From: Bradyrhizobium sp. LMTR 3
GTDB taxonomy: Bacteria > Pseudomonadota > Alphaproteobacteria > Rhizobiales > Xanthobacteraceae
Reading direction: 5' to 3'
Length of the DNA: 64,000 nt
NCBI RefSeq assembly: GCF_001693485.1
Contig: NZ_MAXC01000011.1
Location: 1 to 64,000, forward strand
The notes beneath the pieces were generated by a model. The model was not told where the DNA came from, did no database searches, and saw only the letters and a list, made by a program, of their open reading frames with translations. The position numbers and the translations under genes were made by a program. How positions within the stretch are numbered: the stretch's first letter is position 1; each line of letters begins with the position of its first letter. Shown here piece by piece: positions 24,960 to 34,810 of this stretch.

Positions 24960-26102
24960 ATGAAACGTCCCGCGCTCAAAAACTTCCGCCGCATCGTCGT
25001 CAAGGTCGGCTCCTCGCTGCTGATCGACTCCCATGCTGGCGAAGTCCGTTCGGCATGGCTGTCGGCGCTGGCCGCCGATATCGCCAAGCTGCACGGCGAG
25101 GGCCGCGATGTTCTCGTCGTCTCGTCAGGCTCGATCGCGCTCGGACGCAGCCGGTTGAAGCTGCCGCGCGGCCCGCTGAAGCTGGAAGAAAGCCAGGGCG
25201 CCGCCGCCGTCGGGCAGATCGCGCTGGCGCGGATATGGTCGGAAGTGCTCGGCGCTCATGGCATCGGCGCCGGGCAGATCCTGGTAACGCTGCAGGACAC
25301 CGAGGAGCGCCGCCGTTATCTGAACGCACGCTCGACCATCGCCAAACTGCTGGAGTGGCGCGCAGTACCCGTGATCAACGAGAACGACACGGTCGCCACC
25401 AACGAGATCCGCTACGGTGACAATGACCGTCTTGCCGCGCGCGTCGCCACCATGACGAGCGCCGATCTGCTGATTCTGTTGTCCGATATCGACGGGCTCT
25501 ATGACGCGCCGCCCGGCGCCAATCCCAACGCAAAGCTGATTCCGATCGTCGAGTCCGTTACCTCGGAGATCGAGGGCATGGCGGGCGCGGCCGAATCCGA
25601 ACTGTCGCGCGGCGGCATGTTCACCAAGATCGAGGCGGCGAAAATCGCGACGACATCAGGCACCCATATGCTGATCGCCTCGGGCAAGATCGAGCATCCG
25701 TTGCAGGCGATATCAGATGGCGGACGCTGCACCTGGTTCCTGACACCCGCCAATCCCATCACCGCGCGAAAGCGCTGGATCGCGGGCTCGCTGGAGCCGA
25801 AGGGCACGCTGACCATCGATGCGGGCGCGGTCGCAGCGCTCCGCGCGGGGAAAAGCCTGTTGCCGGCCGGCGTGACCCGGATCGATGGCCAGTTCGCCCG
25901 CGGCGACGCGGTGGTGGTGCGCGGCCCCGATACCCACGAGATCGGCCGCGGCCTCGTCGCCTACGACGCCGAGGATGCGGAAAAGATCAAGGGCCGCTCC
26001 TCGCCGGACGTGATGGCGATCCTCGGCATCAGCGGCCGGGCAGAAATGATCCACCGCGACGATCTGGTGGTGGGCCCGAGCGGAGCCATTCCGGCCAAGT
26101 AG
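24960..26102 (+). CDS. proB: Glutamate 5-kinase
   Basis: 380 residues: an amino-acid kinase domain (1-265; [36 protein letters not shown]) and a C-terminal PUA domain (about 280-370). It catalyses the first step of proline synthesis, glutamate to glutamyl-5-phosphate, in the cytosol. It is followed by proA after 117 nt; the two enzymes work in sequence. Confidence 0.98.
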   Translation: MKRPALKNFRRIVVKVGSSLLIDSHAGEVRSAWLSALAADIAKLHGEGRDVLVVSSGSIALGRSRLKLPRGPLKLEESQGAAAVGQIALARIWSEVLGAHGIGAGQILVTLQDTEERRRYLNARSTIAKLLEWRAVPVINENDTVATNEIRYGDNDRLAARVATMTSADLLILLSDIDGLYDAPPGANPNAKLIPIVESVTSEIEGMAGAAESELSRGGMFTKIEAAKIATTSGTHMLIASGKIEHPLQAISDGGRCTWFLTPANPITARKRWIAGSLEPKGTLTIDAGAVAALRAGKSLLPAGVTRIDGQFARGDAVVVRGPDTHEIGRGLVAYDAEDAEKIKGRSSPDVMAILGISGRAEMIHRDDLVVGPSGAIPAK

Positions 26103-26219
26103 GCCAATGGCCGAGTGGCCGTTTGCCGGTACCGGCAGCCAGCCATGCCGGTTCCGGACCTCGCAACAGAGGGATTTCCGTGCTAGGACATGACCTTAAC
26201 CCAAGACCCGAGACCTCCG

Positions 26220-27512
26220 ATGACCGCCCCCTTGAAGGCTATCGACGGTAACGCCGATCTGCCCGCTTTGATGACCGACCTCGCCTCCCATGCGCGCGAC
26301 GCCGCGCGGGTGCTGGCGCTGGCGCCGCCGGAGCAGAAGAACCGGGCGCTGGAAGCGATCGAGCGGGCGATCCGCGCCAACGCGGCAAAGATCCTCGCGG
26401 CCAATGCCGAGGACGTCGCGGAAGTCCGCGCCACTGGCGCGACCTCCGCCTTCATCGACCGCCTGACGCTGACACCGGCGCGCATCGACGCGATGGCCGA
26501 TGGCGTTGCGACCGTGCGCGGCATCCCCGATCCGGTCGGCACCGTTACCGAGAGCTGGCAGCGGCCGAACGGCATGACCATCGAGCGCGTGCGCGTGCCG
26601 CTCGGCGTGATCGGCGTGATCTTCGAGAGCCGCCCCAATGTCGCGGCCGACGCCGGCGTGCTGTGCCTGAAGTCCGGCAATGCGGTGATCCTGCGCGGCG
26701 GCTCCGACAGCTTCCGCTCCTGCCGGGCGATTCACGAAGCCCTGGTGCACGGTCTGCGTGAGGCCGGCCTGCCGGAAGCCGCGATCACGCTGGTGCCGAC
26801 GCGCGACCGCGCGGCGGTCGGGCTGATGCTATCAGGCCTGAACGGCGGCATCGACGTCATCGTGCCGCGCGGCGGCAAGAGCCTGGTGGCGCGGGTTGAA
26901 GCGGAAGCGCGCGTGCCGGTGTTTGCGCATCTCGAAGGCGTCAATCACGTCTATGTCGACCGCACCGCCAATCTCGATATGGCTAGGTCGATCGTGTTGA
27001 ACGCCAAGATGCGCCGGACCGGCGTCTGCGGCGCCGCCGAGACGCTGCTGGTCGATCGCGCAGGCGCCGCCGCCAGTTTGAAGCCGCTGATCGAGATGCT
27101 GATCGAATCCGGCTGCGAGGTGCGCGGCGACGACGCCGTGCAGAAGGTCGACGCGCGGGTCAAGCCGGCATCCGACGATGACTGGGATACCGAGTATCTC
27201 GATGCCATCATCGCCGCGCGTGTCGTCGACGGCGTTGACGGGGCAATCACGCACATCCGGAAGCACGGCTCGCGCCACACCGATGCGATCGTGGCCGAGG
27301 ATGCCAACGCGGCCGAGAAATTCCTCAGGGAGGTCGATTCGGCGATCGTGCTGCACAACGCTTCGACGCAGTTCGCCGACGGCGGCGAGTTCGGCTTCGG
27401 CGCCGAGATCGGGATCGCCACCGGCAAATTTCACGCCCGCGGGCCGGTCGGAGCCGAGCAATTGACCAGCTTCAAATACCGCGTTCACGGCACCGGGCAG
27501 ACGCGGCCGTGA
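26220..27512 (+). CDS. proA: Gamma-glutamyl phosphate reductase
   Basis: 430 residues of the aldehyde-dehydrogenase superfamily. Seen: [32 protein letters not shown], the catalytic Cys near residue 270 in [15 protein letters not shown], and the C-terminal [21 protein letters not shown]. It converts glutamyl-5-phosphate to glutamate semialdehyde using NADPH, the second proline-synthesis step. Start taken as ATG 26220 ([10 protein letters not shown]); an in-frame ATG at 26190 adds ten residues and cannot be excluded. Confidence 0.98.
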   Translation: MTAPLKAIDGNADLPALMTDLASHARDAARVLALAPPEQKNRALEAIERAIRANAAKILAANAEDVAEVRATGATSAFIDRLTLTPARIDAMADGVATVRGIPDPVGTVTESWQRPNGMTIERVRVPLGVIGVIFESRPNVAADAGVLCLKSGNAVILRGGSDSFRSCRAIHEALVHGLREAGLPEAAITLVPTRDRAAVGLMLSGLNGGIDVIVPRGGKSLVARVEAEARVPVFAHLEGVNHVYVDRTANLDMARSIVLNAKMRRTGVCGAAETLLVDRAGAAASLKPLIEMLIESGCEVRGDDAVQKVDARVKPASDDDWDTEYLDAIIAARVVDGVDGAITHIRKHGSRHTDAIVAEDANAAEKFLREVDSAIVLHNASTQFADGGEFGFGAEIGIATGKFHARGPVGAEQLTSFKYRVHGTGQTRP

Positions 27513-27543
27513 CTGCCAGCCCACGCCCGCGGTGACTCGGCTG

Positions 27544-28176
27544 ATGAAATTGCAATCCGCCGCGCAAGCCATTCCCTTCCATACCAATGGCATGCGCGTC
27601 GGCCTGCTCGGCGGCTCATTCAATCCGCCGCACGCGGCGCATCGCGCCATCAGCCTGTTTGCGCTGAAGCGCTTGAAGCTCGATCGCGTGTGGTGGCTGC
27701 TGACCCCCGGCAATCCGCTCAAGGATACCGGCCGGCTGCACGGCCTTGGCGAAAGGGCGCGTGCCGCGCGCGACGTCGCCGACGATCCGCGGATTGATAT
27801 CAGTTGTCTCGAAGCTGTCATCGGCACCAAATACACTGTCGACACGATCATTCATTTGCGCCGCCGCGTTTCCGGCGTGCGCTTCGTCTGGATCATGGGC
27901 GCCGACAATCTCGCGCAGTTCCATCGCTGGAAGGATTGGCGGCGTATCGCTGCCGAGGTGCCGCTCGCCGTGATCGACCGTCCGCCGCAGAGTTTCCGGG
28001 CGCTCGCCGCGCCGGCTGCCCAGGCGCTGGCGCGGTATAGGTTGCCCGAGAATCAGGCGGCCCGGCTGGCCGATCAGCAGGCGCCGGCCTGGGTTTTCCT
28101 CACCGGCATGAAACTGAACCTGTCGTCTACGGGCCTGCGGAACTCCGACGGGAGCTGGAAGGCAAAAAAGAAGTGA
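27544..28176 (+). CDS. nadD: Nicotinate-nucleotide adenylyltransferase
   Basis: About 210 residues. [18 protein letters not shown] contains the GxFxPxHxGH-type nucleotidyltransferase signature (here HAAH), with [19 protein letters not shown] and a C-terminal LSSTGLRN (ISSTxIR motif). It adenylates nicotinate mononucleotide in NAD synthesis. An N-terminal extension of about 18 residues precedes the conserved core. GTG 27532 is an alternative start four codons upstream. Confidence 0.96.
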   Translation: MKLQSAAQAIPFHTNGMRVGLLGGSFNPPHAAHRAISLFALKRLKLDRVWWLLTPGNPLKDTGRLHGLGERARAARDVADDPRIDISCLEAVIGTKYTVDTIIHLRRRVSGVRFVWIMGADNLAQFHRWKDWRRIAAEVPLAVIDRPPQSFRALAAPAAQALARYRLPENQAARLADQQAPAWVFLTGMKLNLSSTGLRNSDGSWKAKKK

Positions 28177-28296
28177 CAGTTCGGTCTGAACCGGCGGGTG
28201 GGGTCACTGGAATATTGAAACCATTAACCCCACATGCCTAATATGGTCCGCGGACGTCGGGATTCGGCGTTCGCGATACAGTGAAAGGAATGGTCC

Positions 28297-28761
28297 CTGG
28301 CCACATCTGTATTGTCCAAGTCCAAGTCTGTTTTACCCAAGGCAACTAGCAAGACTTCTGGCAAGTCCGCCAAGAATACGGGTAAAACATCGACACAAGC
28401 TGCAGCCTTGAAGGCGCAACCCGACGCCGACAAGACGCTGAATATGATCCTCTCCCGCCTCGACGATATGAAGGCGGAAGAAACGATCACCATCGACCTT
28501 CGCGGCAAATCCGCCTTTTCCGACTACATGATCGTCACGTCAGGCCGGGCCAACCGGCATGTCGGCGCGATCGCGGAAAACGTCACGAAAGCCCTGAAGG
28601 AAACCGGCATCAAGAACATCCATGTCGAGGGCTTGCCCAATTGCGACTGGGTGCTGATCGATTCCGGCGATGTGGTCGTGCACGTGTTCAGACCCGAGGT
28701 GCGCGAATTCTACAATCTTGAAAGGTTGTGGACGCAAAACCCGGCGGCGGCAGCGATCTGA
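28297..28761 (+). CDS. rsfS: Ribosomal silencing factor RsfS
   Basis: About 154 residues. The conserved core (about 45-145: ITIDLRGKSAFSDYMIVTSGRANRH, VEGLPNCDWVLIDSGDVVVHVF, FYNLERLW) is RsfS/Iojap, which binds L14 and blocks subunit joining in slow growth. The N-terminal ~40 residues are a Lys/Ser/Thr-rich extension. The start is unusual: the frame has no ATG or GTG near the ribosome-binding site. AAAGGA at 28284-28289 is 7 nt from an in-frame CTG at 28297, while the TTG at 28312 is 22 nt away. An out-of-frame ATG at 28290 begins only a short ORF. Confidence 0.94.
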   Translation: MATSVLSKSKSVLPKATSKTSGKSAKNTGKTSTQAAALKAQPDADKTLNMILSRLDDMKAEETITIDLRGKSAFSDYMIVTSGRANRHVGAIAENVTKALKETGIKNIHVEGLPNCDWVLIDSGDVVVHVFRPEVREFYNLERLWTQNPAAAAI

Positions 28762-28856
28762 AACCTCGGCCGATGCGAATCGGCTAAGGCGCATGTAGTT
28801 TGCCAGCGCGCGCGAAAAGCGCGCGTGCCGGAAAGTGCACGCCAGAAACAGCATTC

Positions 28857-29339
28857 ATGCGCCTCGTCGTTGTTTCAATAGGCCGGCTAAAGCAGGGCCC
28901 GGAGCAGGAGCTGGCCGAACGCTACCGCGAGCGCTTCGAGGACATCGGCCGCAAGCTCGGTTTTCGCGGGCTTTCGGTCCATGAAATTCCCGAAAGCCGC
29001 GCACGCGACACTGCGACCCGGATATCGGAGGAGGCCGCCGCGATTGCGGCGGCGATACCGGAGAAATCCATGCTGGTGGCGCTGGACGAGCACGGCAGGA
29101 ACATCGATAGCGCAACCTTCGCCCGGCAGCTCGGCGATTGGCGGGATGAAGGGATTGCCAACACAATTTTCGCCATCGGCGGCGCGGACGGACTTTCGCC
29201 CGATTTGCAGCGCAAGGCTAAATTACGCATTGCGTTCGGCTCAGCGACCTGGCCGCATCAAATGGTTCGCGTCATGCTTCTTGAACAGATTTATCGCGCC
29301 GCCACCATTTTGGCCGGCCATCCCTACCACCGCGCGTAA
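28857..29339 (+). CDS. rlmH: 23S rRNA pseudouridine-1915 N3-methyltransferase
   Basis: 160 residues of the SPOUT family: MRLVVVSIGRLKQGPEQEL at the N-terminus, LDEHGRNIDSATFA, FAIGGADGL and the C-terminal trefoil-knot motif WPHQMVRVMLLEQIYRA, ending HPYHRA. It methylates pseudouridine 1915 of 23S rRNA on the assembled ribosome. It directly follows rsfS, as in many Rhizobiales. Confidence 0.97.
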   Translation: MRLVVVSIGRLKQGPEQELAERYRERFEDIGRKLGFRGLSVHEIPESRARDTATRISEEAAAIAAAIPEKSMLVALDEHGRNIDSATFARQLGDWRDEGIANTIFAIGGADGLSPDLQRKAKLRIAFGSATWPHQMVRVMLLEQIYRAATILAGHPYHRA

Positions 29340-29434
29340 GGCACGGTGACGTGAATACAGAGAACGCTGAATAGGCGATGCATTCAACGCGAGACATTCA
29401 TTCATACCCTGGCACCGCCGAGCGCGGCGCGCCG

Positions 29435-30757
29435 ATGTCAGCCGTCTCGCTTCGCCTGATCCTGCTGTCCGCAAGCTTTGCCGTGACGCCGCTTTTGCCG
29501 GCGGTGGCGCAACCCGCGCCAGCGGCGCAGCAAGCGACCGCCGTTTCCCCCGATGCCATCAAGCAGCGCGAGCAGGAACTGGAGGCCGCGCGCGAGGAGC
29601 AGCGCAAGGCGGCTGAGCTGCAACAGAAGCTAAAGGCCGACATCGCCGCGATCGGGCAGGACCGCTCCAAGCTCAATCAGCAACTGATCGACATCGCCAC
29701 CCAGGTGCGCAGCATCGAAACCCGCATCGGCGAGACCGAGGGGCGGCTGCGCCCACTGGACGCGCGCGAGCAGCAGGCCCGCGCTTCGCTCGATTCACGC
29801 CGCGCTGAAATTATCGAGGTGCTGGCGGCCTTGCAGCGCGCCGGCCGGCGCACGCCGCCGGCGCTGCTGGTCCGACCTGAGGACGCGCTGCAATCGCTGC
29901 GCACCGCCATGCTGCTCGGCGCGGTCGTCCCCGAACTGCGCGGCCGCGCGGAGAAGCTCGCCGCCGATCTCGGCGAACTCGTGACCCTGCGCAAGAACAT
30001 TGCCACCGAGCGCGACATACTGGCGCGGGACCGTGACAGGCTGAAGGACGATTCCATCAGACTGGCGGCGCTGGTGGAAGAACGACAGCGCAAGCAGAGC
30101 GCGATCGAAAAGGACATGGAGGCCGAAGGCGCACGCGCCATCAACCTGTCCAAGCAGGTCGACGGTCTGCAAGGCCTGATCGCGAAAATGGAACAGGATT
30201 TGAAGAGCGCCGCCAAGGCGGCCGCGACCGCCAGCCTGCAGGGCGCCCCGGCTGCCCCCGGCGGCAAGCCCAATCTGGGAGCATTGAAAGATCCTGCCCG
30301 GCTGAGCCCGGCGATCGCCTTTGACTCCGCCAAGGGGCTGTTCGCCTTTCCGGTCAATGGCCGCAAGATTCGCAGTTTTGGCGGTTCCGATGGCGCGGGT
30401 GGCGTGGAAAAAGGCATTTCTTTGGCGACACGCGCCGGAGCTCAGGTCACAACACCGTGTGACGGCTGGGTTGTTTACGCTGGACCCTTCCGCAGCTACG
30501 GACAACTCTTGATCCTCAATGCCGGGGGCGGGTATCATGTCCTGATCGCCGGGATGGAGCGCATTTCGGTAAACATCGGCCAGTTTGTACTTACGGGAGA
30601 GCCGGTCGCGACCATGGGAACGACGTCCCAAGTCGCATCCATTCTCGCGACGACCGCGAGCCAGCCGGTGCTCTATGTCGAGTTCCGCAAGGACGGCACT
30701 CCAATTGACTCAGGCCCATGGTGGGCCGCAAGTGAAGGCGAAAAGGTTCGCGGATGA
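29435..30757 (+). CDS. EnvC-like murein-hydrolase activator (degenerate M23)
   Basis: About 440 residues: signal peptide (LRLILLSASFAVTPLLPAVAQ), a long coiled coil (about 50-240, rich in Glu/Gln/Arg/Lys/Leu) and a C-terminal LytM/M23 domain (about 310-430). The zinc ligands of active M23 peptidases are missing: the first motif reads GGVEKGISLAT rather than HxGxD, and HxH is HVL in GYHVLIAGM. It should therefore activate amidases during septum splitting, as EnvC does, rather than cut peptidoglycan itself. The start is uncertain: ATG 29378 adds 19 residues. It overlaps ctpA by 4 nt (ATGA). Confidence 0.9.
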   Translation: MSAVSLRLILLSASFAVTPLLPAVAQPAPAAQQATAVSPDAIKQREQELEAAREEQRKAAELQQKLKADIAAIGQDRSKLNQQLIDIATQVRSIETRIGETEGRLRPLDAREQQARASLDSRRAEIIEVLAALQRAGRRTPPALLVRPEDALQSLRTAMLLGAVVPELRGRAEKLAADLGELVTLRKNIATERDILARDRDRLKDDSIRLAALVEERQRKQSAIEKDMEAEGARAINLSKQVDGLQGLIAKMEQDLKSAAKAAATASLQGAPAAPGGKPNLGALKDPARLSPAIAFDSAKGLFAFPVNGRKIRSFGGSDGAGGVEKGISLATRAGAQVTTPCDGWVVYAGPFRSYGQLLILNAGGGYHVLIAGMERISVNIGQFVLTGEPVATMGTTSQVASILATTASQPVLYVEFRKDGTPIDSGPWWAASEGEKVRG

Positions 30758-32109
30758 TGCGCAAGACTTCTGTAATTCTTCTCAGCGCCGCCACCGGTGC
30801 GGCTTTGACGCTCTTCGTCACGCAGCCTCGTTCCGTGCTGATGGGATCGAGTGCGCGTGCTGCGACGTCGGACACCTATCGCCAGCTCAATCTGTTCGGC
30901 GACGTGTTCGAGCGCGTGCGCAGCGACTATGTCGAGAAGCCCGACGACTCCAAGCTGGTCGAATCGGCGATCTCGGGCATGCTGACCGGACTCGATCCGC
31001 ATTCCAGCTACATGGACGCCAAGAGCTTCCGCGACATGCAGGTGCAGACCCGCGGTGAATTCGGCGGGCTCGGCATCGAGGTCACGATGGAAGACGGGCT
31101 GATCAAGGTCGTCTCTCCGATCGACGACACGCCGGCGTCGAAGGCCGGCATCATGGCCAACGACATCATCACCAATCTCGACGACGAAGCCGTGCAGGGT
31201 CTCACCCTCAACCAGGCGGTCGAGAAGATGCGCGGACCGGTCAACACCAAGATCCGTCTCAAGATCATTCGCAAGGGTCAGGACGTTCCGATCGAAGTGA
31301 CGCTGGTGCGCGACAACATCCGGGTCCGCTCCGTCCGTGCGCGCGTCGAACAGGACGACATCGCCTATATCCGCGTCACTACCTTCAACGAGCAGACCAC
31401 CGAAGGCCTGAAGCGCGAGATCGGCAACCTCTCGAACCAGATCGGCGACAAGTTGAAGGGCTACATCATCGACCTGCGCAATAATCCCGGCGGCTTGCTG
31501 GAGGAAGCGGTCACTGTTTCCGACGCCTTCCTGGAGCGCGGCGAGATCGTCTCGACCCGCGGCCGCAATGCCGAGGAGACGCAGCGCCGCGCCGCCCATT
31601 CGGGCGACCTGACCAAGGGCAAGCCGATCATCGTGCTGGTCAACGGCGGCTCGGCTTCGGCTTCCGAAATCGTCGCCGGCGCGCTGCAGGACCACAAGCG
31701 CGCGACGCTTGTCGGCACGCGCTCATTCGGCAAGGGCTCGGTGCAGACCATCATCCCGCTCGGCAGCGGCAACGGCGCGCTGCGCCTCACCACCGCGCGC
31801 TACTTCACGCCGTCGGGCAAGTCGATCCAGGCCAAGGGCATCGTGCCCGATATCGAGGTGCTGCAGGACGTGCCGGACGAATTGAAGGCGCGCACCGACA
31901 CCAAGGGCGAGGCCTCGCTGCGCGGCCATTTGAAGACCGACGGAGACGAGAAGACCGGCTCGCAATCCTACGTGCCGCCGGATGCCAAAGACGACAAGGC
32001 GCTGAAGACCGCCGCCGACCTGCTGCACGGCATCAAGTCGACGGCAAGCAGCGCGCCGGCGACCGGCGACAAGGCGGCAGTCGACAAGCCAGCCAAGGCG
32101 GCGAACTGA
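30754..32109 (+). CDS. ctpA: Carboxy-terminal processing peptidase (S41)
   Basis: 451 residues: N-terminal signal/anchor (about 5-30), a PDZ domain (about 85-170; GGLGIEVTMEDGLIKVVSP) and an S41 protease domain with the catalytic Ser in NGGSASASEIVAGAL and Lys in GTRSFGKGSVQT. The C-terminal ~100 residues are charged. It degrades or trims periplasmic proteins. Its start overlaps the EnvC-like gene, so an amidase activator and a protease are co-translated, consistent with control of cell-wall hydrolysis. A good terminator follows. Confidence 0.97.
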   Translation: MMRKTSVILLSAATGAALTLFVTQPRSVLMGSSARAATSDTYRQLNLFGDVFERVRSDYVEKPDDSKLVESAISGMLTGLDPHSSYMDAKSFRDMQVQTRGEFGGLGIEVTMEDGLIKVVSPIDDTPASKAGIMANDIITNLDDEAVQGLTLNQAVEKMRGPVNTKIRLKIIRKGQDVPIEVTLVRDNIRVRSVRARVEQDDIAYIRVTTFNEQTTEGLKREIGNLSNQIGDKLKGYIIDLRNNPGGLLEEAVTVSDAFLERGEIVSTRGRNAEETQRRAAHSGDLTKGKPIIVLVNGGSASASEIVAGALQDHKRATLVGTRSFGKGSVQTIIPLGSGNGALRLTTARYFTPSGKSIQAKGIVPDIEVLQDVPDELKARTDTKGEASLRGHLKTDGDEKTGSQSYVPPDAKDDKALKTAADLLHGIKSTASSAPATGDKAAVDKPAKAAN

Positions 32110-32135
32110 TCATAGCCCCGTAGATTTCAGTGAAG

Positions 32136-32166
32136 AAAAGGCGGCCCCGGCGGGCCGCCTTTTTGT
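32136..32166 (+). terminator. Rho-independent terminator after ctpA
   Basis: AAGGCGGCCC and GGGCCGCCTT arms around a short loop, followed by TTTTGTT. Confidence 0.88.
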
Positions 32167-32275
32167 TGGGGTTCCCGGCCCGTCCGTTGGCCCGGCGAGG
32201 CGGCTTTTACGCGCGGCGCAGCGCTCGAACCCGACTCCTCGTGGTATCGTCGGCGAGGTTGATTCGGGGAGGTCC

Positions 32276-33475
32276 ATGACGGAAACGGCCGACGAACTGA
32301 GCACGCCGCTTGGACAGAAGACGGAGCGCCAGAAGCGGCGGTTTCGGCTGCCGTTCACCGCAGTGCAGGCGCTGGCCATGCTGCTCGGCCTGTTCCTGAT
32401 TACCTTCCTCACGATCGCTCTGTTTAACGACAATCCGTTGGGTGGCGAGCCCGTCGCCCACGTCGCATTGCGCGGGCCTGCGGGGGACGACAAGCAGCCG
32501 GCGGCTTCCGGCCACACCCAACGGGCCGCAAAAAGTCCGATACAGCAGGCCCCGGCCGGCGATAGTAAGACCGTCACTATCATCGATGGGTCCAGCGGCA
32601 AGCGCCAGGACGTCGTGATCGGCAGCGATGCGACCGACAAGTCCGGCTCAGACTCCGCGCCGGCAACCGCGATGGCCGACGTCGATCAGCGGCTCCTCGA
32701 AAAGTCGCGCTACGGCATGATCCCGGTGGTTGCCGACGGTCTGAAACCCTTCACTGTCTACGCGGCCGACGCCGACCGCACCAGGGCCGCGAAGATGCCG
32801 GTGGTCGCCATCGTCATCGGCGGCCTCGGCGTCGGCGCTGCCAAGACGACCGATGCCATCATGAAACTGCCGCCCGCCGTGACCCTGGCGTTTACGCCTT
32901 ATGGGGCGGATCCCGCCAAGTTGGCCGAGCGGGCGCGCGCGCAGCGCCACGAGATCCTGCTGCAGGTTCCAATGGAGCCGTTCGATTATCCCGATAACGA
33001 TCCCGGCCCGCAGACCCTGCTCACGACGCTGACGTCGGAGCAGAACATCGACCGGCTGTACTGGCACCTCAGCCGGTTCCAGGGCTATGCCGGGATCGCC
33101 AATTTCATGGGAGCGCGTTTCACGGCCACCGACACGGTGATGCAGCCGATCATTCGGGAGGCAGCCAAGCGCGGCCTCGGCTATCTCGATGACGGCTCCT
33201 CGCCGCGGAGCGCCGCGCCGTCCCTGACGGCAGCCCAATCGATGCCCTTCGCCAAGGCCGATTTCACCATCGATGCCGTGCCGACCTCGGCCGAAATCGA
33301 CCGGACGCTGGTGAAACTGGAGACGCTCGCCAAGGAGCGCGGACTGGCCGTGGGCGTCGCCTCGGCGCTGCCGGTTTCGATCGAGCGGATTGCTGCCTGG
33401 ATCAAGACTCTTGAGGCCCGCGGCATCATGCTTGTGCCATTGACAACGGCGATGCTGAAATCAAAATCAGGCTAG
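32276..33475 (+). CDS. Divergent polysaccharide deacetylase (YibQ/DUF610-like)
   Basis: 399 residues: a cytoplasmic basic N-terminus, one transmembrane anchor (about 33-50; ALAMLLGLFLITFLTIALF), a low-complexity periplasmic linker (about 55-150) and a deacetylase-like (beta/alpha) barrel (about 175-395; VVAIVIGGLGVGAAKTTDAI, LQVPMEPFDYPDNDPGP, YLDDGSS). This family is often found beside envC and ctpA, as here, and is thought to act on the envelope; its activity is not established. ATG 32276 is preceded by GGGGAGG. Confidence 0.88.
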   Translation: MTETADELSTPLGQKTERQKRRFRLPFTAVQALAMLLGLFLITFLTIALFNDNPLGGEPVAHVALRGPAGDDKQPAASGHTQRAAKSPIQQAPAGDSKTVTIIDGSSGKRQDVVIGSDATDKSGSDSAPATAMADVDQRLLEKSRYGMIPVVADGLKPFTVYAADADRTRAAKMPVVAIVIGGLGVGAAKTTDAIMKLPPAVTLAFTPYGADPAKLAERARAQRHEILLQVPMEPFDYPDNDPGPQTLLTTLTSEQNIDRLYWHLSRFQGYAGIANFMGARFTATDTVMQPIIREAAKRGLGYLDDGSSPRSAAPSLTAAQSMPFAKADFTIDAVPTSAEIDRTLVKLETLAKERGLAVGVASALPVSIERIAAWIKTLEARGIMLVPLTTAMLKSKSG

Positions 33476-33571
33476 AGATCAACCTGATGGCAGCAATCCG
33501 GGCTCCCTCGGATTGCGTCGCCCCGGCCGGTTTGCGGGTAACTTGCTGCAGCTTTAGGAGTCCTGACGGAA

Positions 33572-34075
33572 ATGGCGCGCTACGAAGACCTGCCCTACCG
33601 GACCTGCGTCGGCATGATGCTGATCAATGCAGCCGGGCTGGTTTTCATTGGCCGGCGCGCTGGCGGCATCGAGCATGTCGACGAATCCCACGTCTGGCAG
33701 ATGCCGCAGGGCGGGGTCGATCCCGGCGAGGATACTTGGGAGGCCGCCAAGCGCGAGCTTTACGAGGAAACCAGCGTTCGCTCGGTGCAGAAGCTTGGCG
33801 AAGTCCCGGATTGGCTGATCTACGACATTCCACGCACGGTGGCCGGCCGCGCCTGGAAGGGCCGTTATCGCGGACAACGGCAGAAATGGTACGCGGTGCG
33901 TTTCACCGGCAAGGATAACGAGATCAACGTTGCCAGCCCCGGCGGCGGGCACAAGGCCGAATTCGTTAGCTGGCGCTGGGAGCCGATGAAGAACCTCCCG
34001 AACCTGATCGTTCCGTTCAAGCGGCCGGTCTATGAGCGCGTGGTCAAGGAATTCGCCAGCCTTGCGGGCGGTTAG
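33572..34075 (+). CDS. rppH: RNA pyrophosphohydrolase (Nudix), copy 1
   Basis: 167 residues. [11 protein letters not shown] near the N-terminus, the Nudix box [23 protein letters not shown] (about 49-71), [17 protein letters not shown] and [10 protein letters not shown] are all typical of RppH/NudH, which removes pyrophosphate from RNA 5' ends and starts mRNA decay. A second, clearly related gene follows 54 nt downstream. This copy looks closer to canonical RppH. Confidence 0.94.
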   Translation: MARYEDLPYRTCVGMMLINAAGLVFIGRRAGGIEHVDESHVWQMPQGGVDPGEDTWEAAKRELYEETSVRSVQKLGEVPDWLIYDIPRTVAGRAWKGRYRGQRQKWYAVRFTGKDNEINVASPGGGHKAEFVSWRWEPMKNLPNLIVPFKRPVYERVVKEFASLAGG

Positions 34076-34087
34076 CCACTTTCTTTG

Positions 34088-34115
34088 TGACGCGTCTATC
34101 GTGACGCGAACCGGT
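34088..34115. repeat. Fragment of the obgE-upstream repeat
   Basis: The TGACGCG...TGACGCGAACCGGTA segment matches the core of the element at 23741-23768. It lies between the two Nudix genes. Confidence 0.55.
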
Positions 34116-34129
34116 ATTTATATCAGGAC

Positions 34130-34627
34130 ATGTCCGACAAACCCTTTCGCCCCAACGTGGGAATCGCGCTGTTCAACACCTCGGGTCGGGTGCTGATCGG
34201 CCGCCGCTTCCGTGACGACGGGCCGGAAATCATCTTGCCGGGTCTGGAATGGCAGATGCCGCAGGGCGGCATCGACGCCGACGAGAACCCGCGCGATGCC
34301 GTCATGCGCGAACTCTGGGAAGAGACCGGGGCGGTCAGCGCCGAATACCTCGGCGAGACCGATTGGATGAATTACGAATTTCCGCCGTATGATGGGCCGG
34401 TCGACCATCGCTTGGCGAAATTCCGCGGCCAGCGGCAGAAATGGTTCGCTTTGCGGTTCACCGGCAGCGACGACGAGATCGACCCGCTGACGCAGCGCAA
34501 CGGGCAGCCGGCCGAATTCGATTCCTGGCGCTGGGAACGGCTCGACCGCGTCGCGGACCTCGTGGTGCCGTTCCGGCGCGACGTGTACCGGATGGTGGTG
34601 CGGCAGTTCGCGGAATTCGCCCGCTAG
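34130..34627 (+). CDS. RNA pyrophosphohydrolase-like Nudix protein, copy 2
   Basis: 165 residues, paralogous to the preceding gene: MPQGGIDADENPRDAVMREL-WEETGA is its Nudix box (about 42-64), with FRGQRQKWFALRFTGSDDEI and AEFDSWRWE in the same order. It differs in the region before the box (RRFRDDGPEIILPGLEW) and in YEFPPYDGPVDHRLAKF. It may be a second RppH or a Nudix enzyme with altered substrate. The tandem arrangement suggests an old duplication. Confidence 0.92.
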   Translation: MSDKPFRPNVGIALFNTSGRVLIGRRFRDDGPEIILPGLEWQMPQGGIDADENPRDAVMRELWEETGAVSAEYLGETDWMNYEFPPYDGPVDHRLAKFRGQRQKWFALRFTGSDDEIDPLTQRNGQPAEFDSWRWERLDRVADLVVPFRRDVYRMVVRQFAEFAR

Positions 34628-34685
34628 ATTAAATCGAACCGAAAGGCTCTAGACTGCGTCTAACCACACGGAGGATGCGAGGCGC

Positions 34686-34713
34686 TTGACAGTGGTTTGT
34701 CGCTGAATATTTT
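34686..34713 (+). promoter_or_regulatory. Probable sigma-70 promoter
   Basis: TTGACA (34686-34691) and TATTTT (34708-34713) with a 16-nt spacer, upstream of the small ORFs at 34.8 kb. Confidence 0.45.
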
Positions 34714-34810
34714 TTGCGCAAAGCGGATTCTCCGCCGTAACCCACTCAGAGGAAACGATAGAGCGACCGTCAAGGGATGACGAAGATGATCGACGAAAAA
34801 CTGGCCCCGT

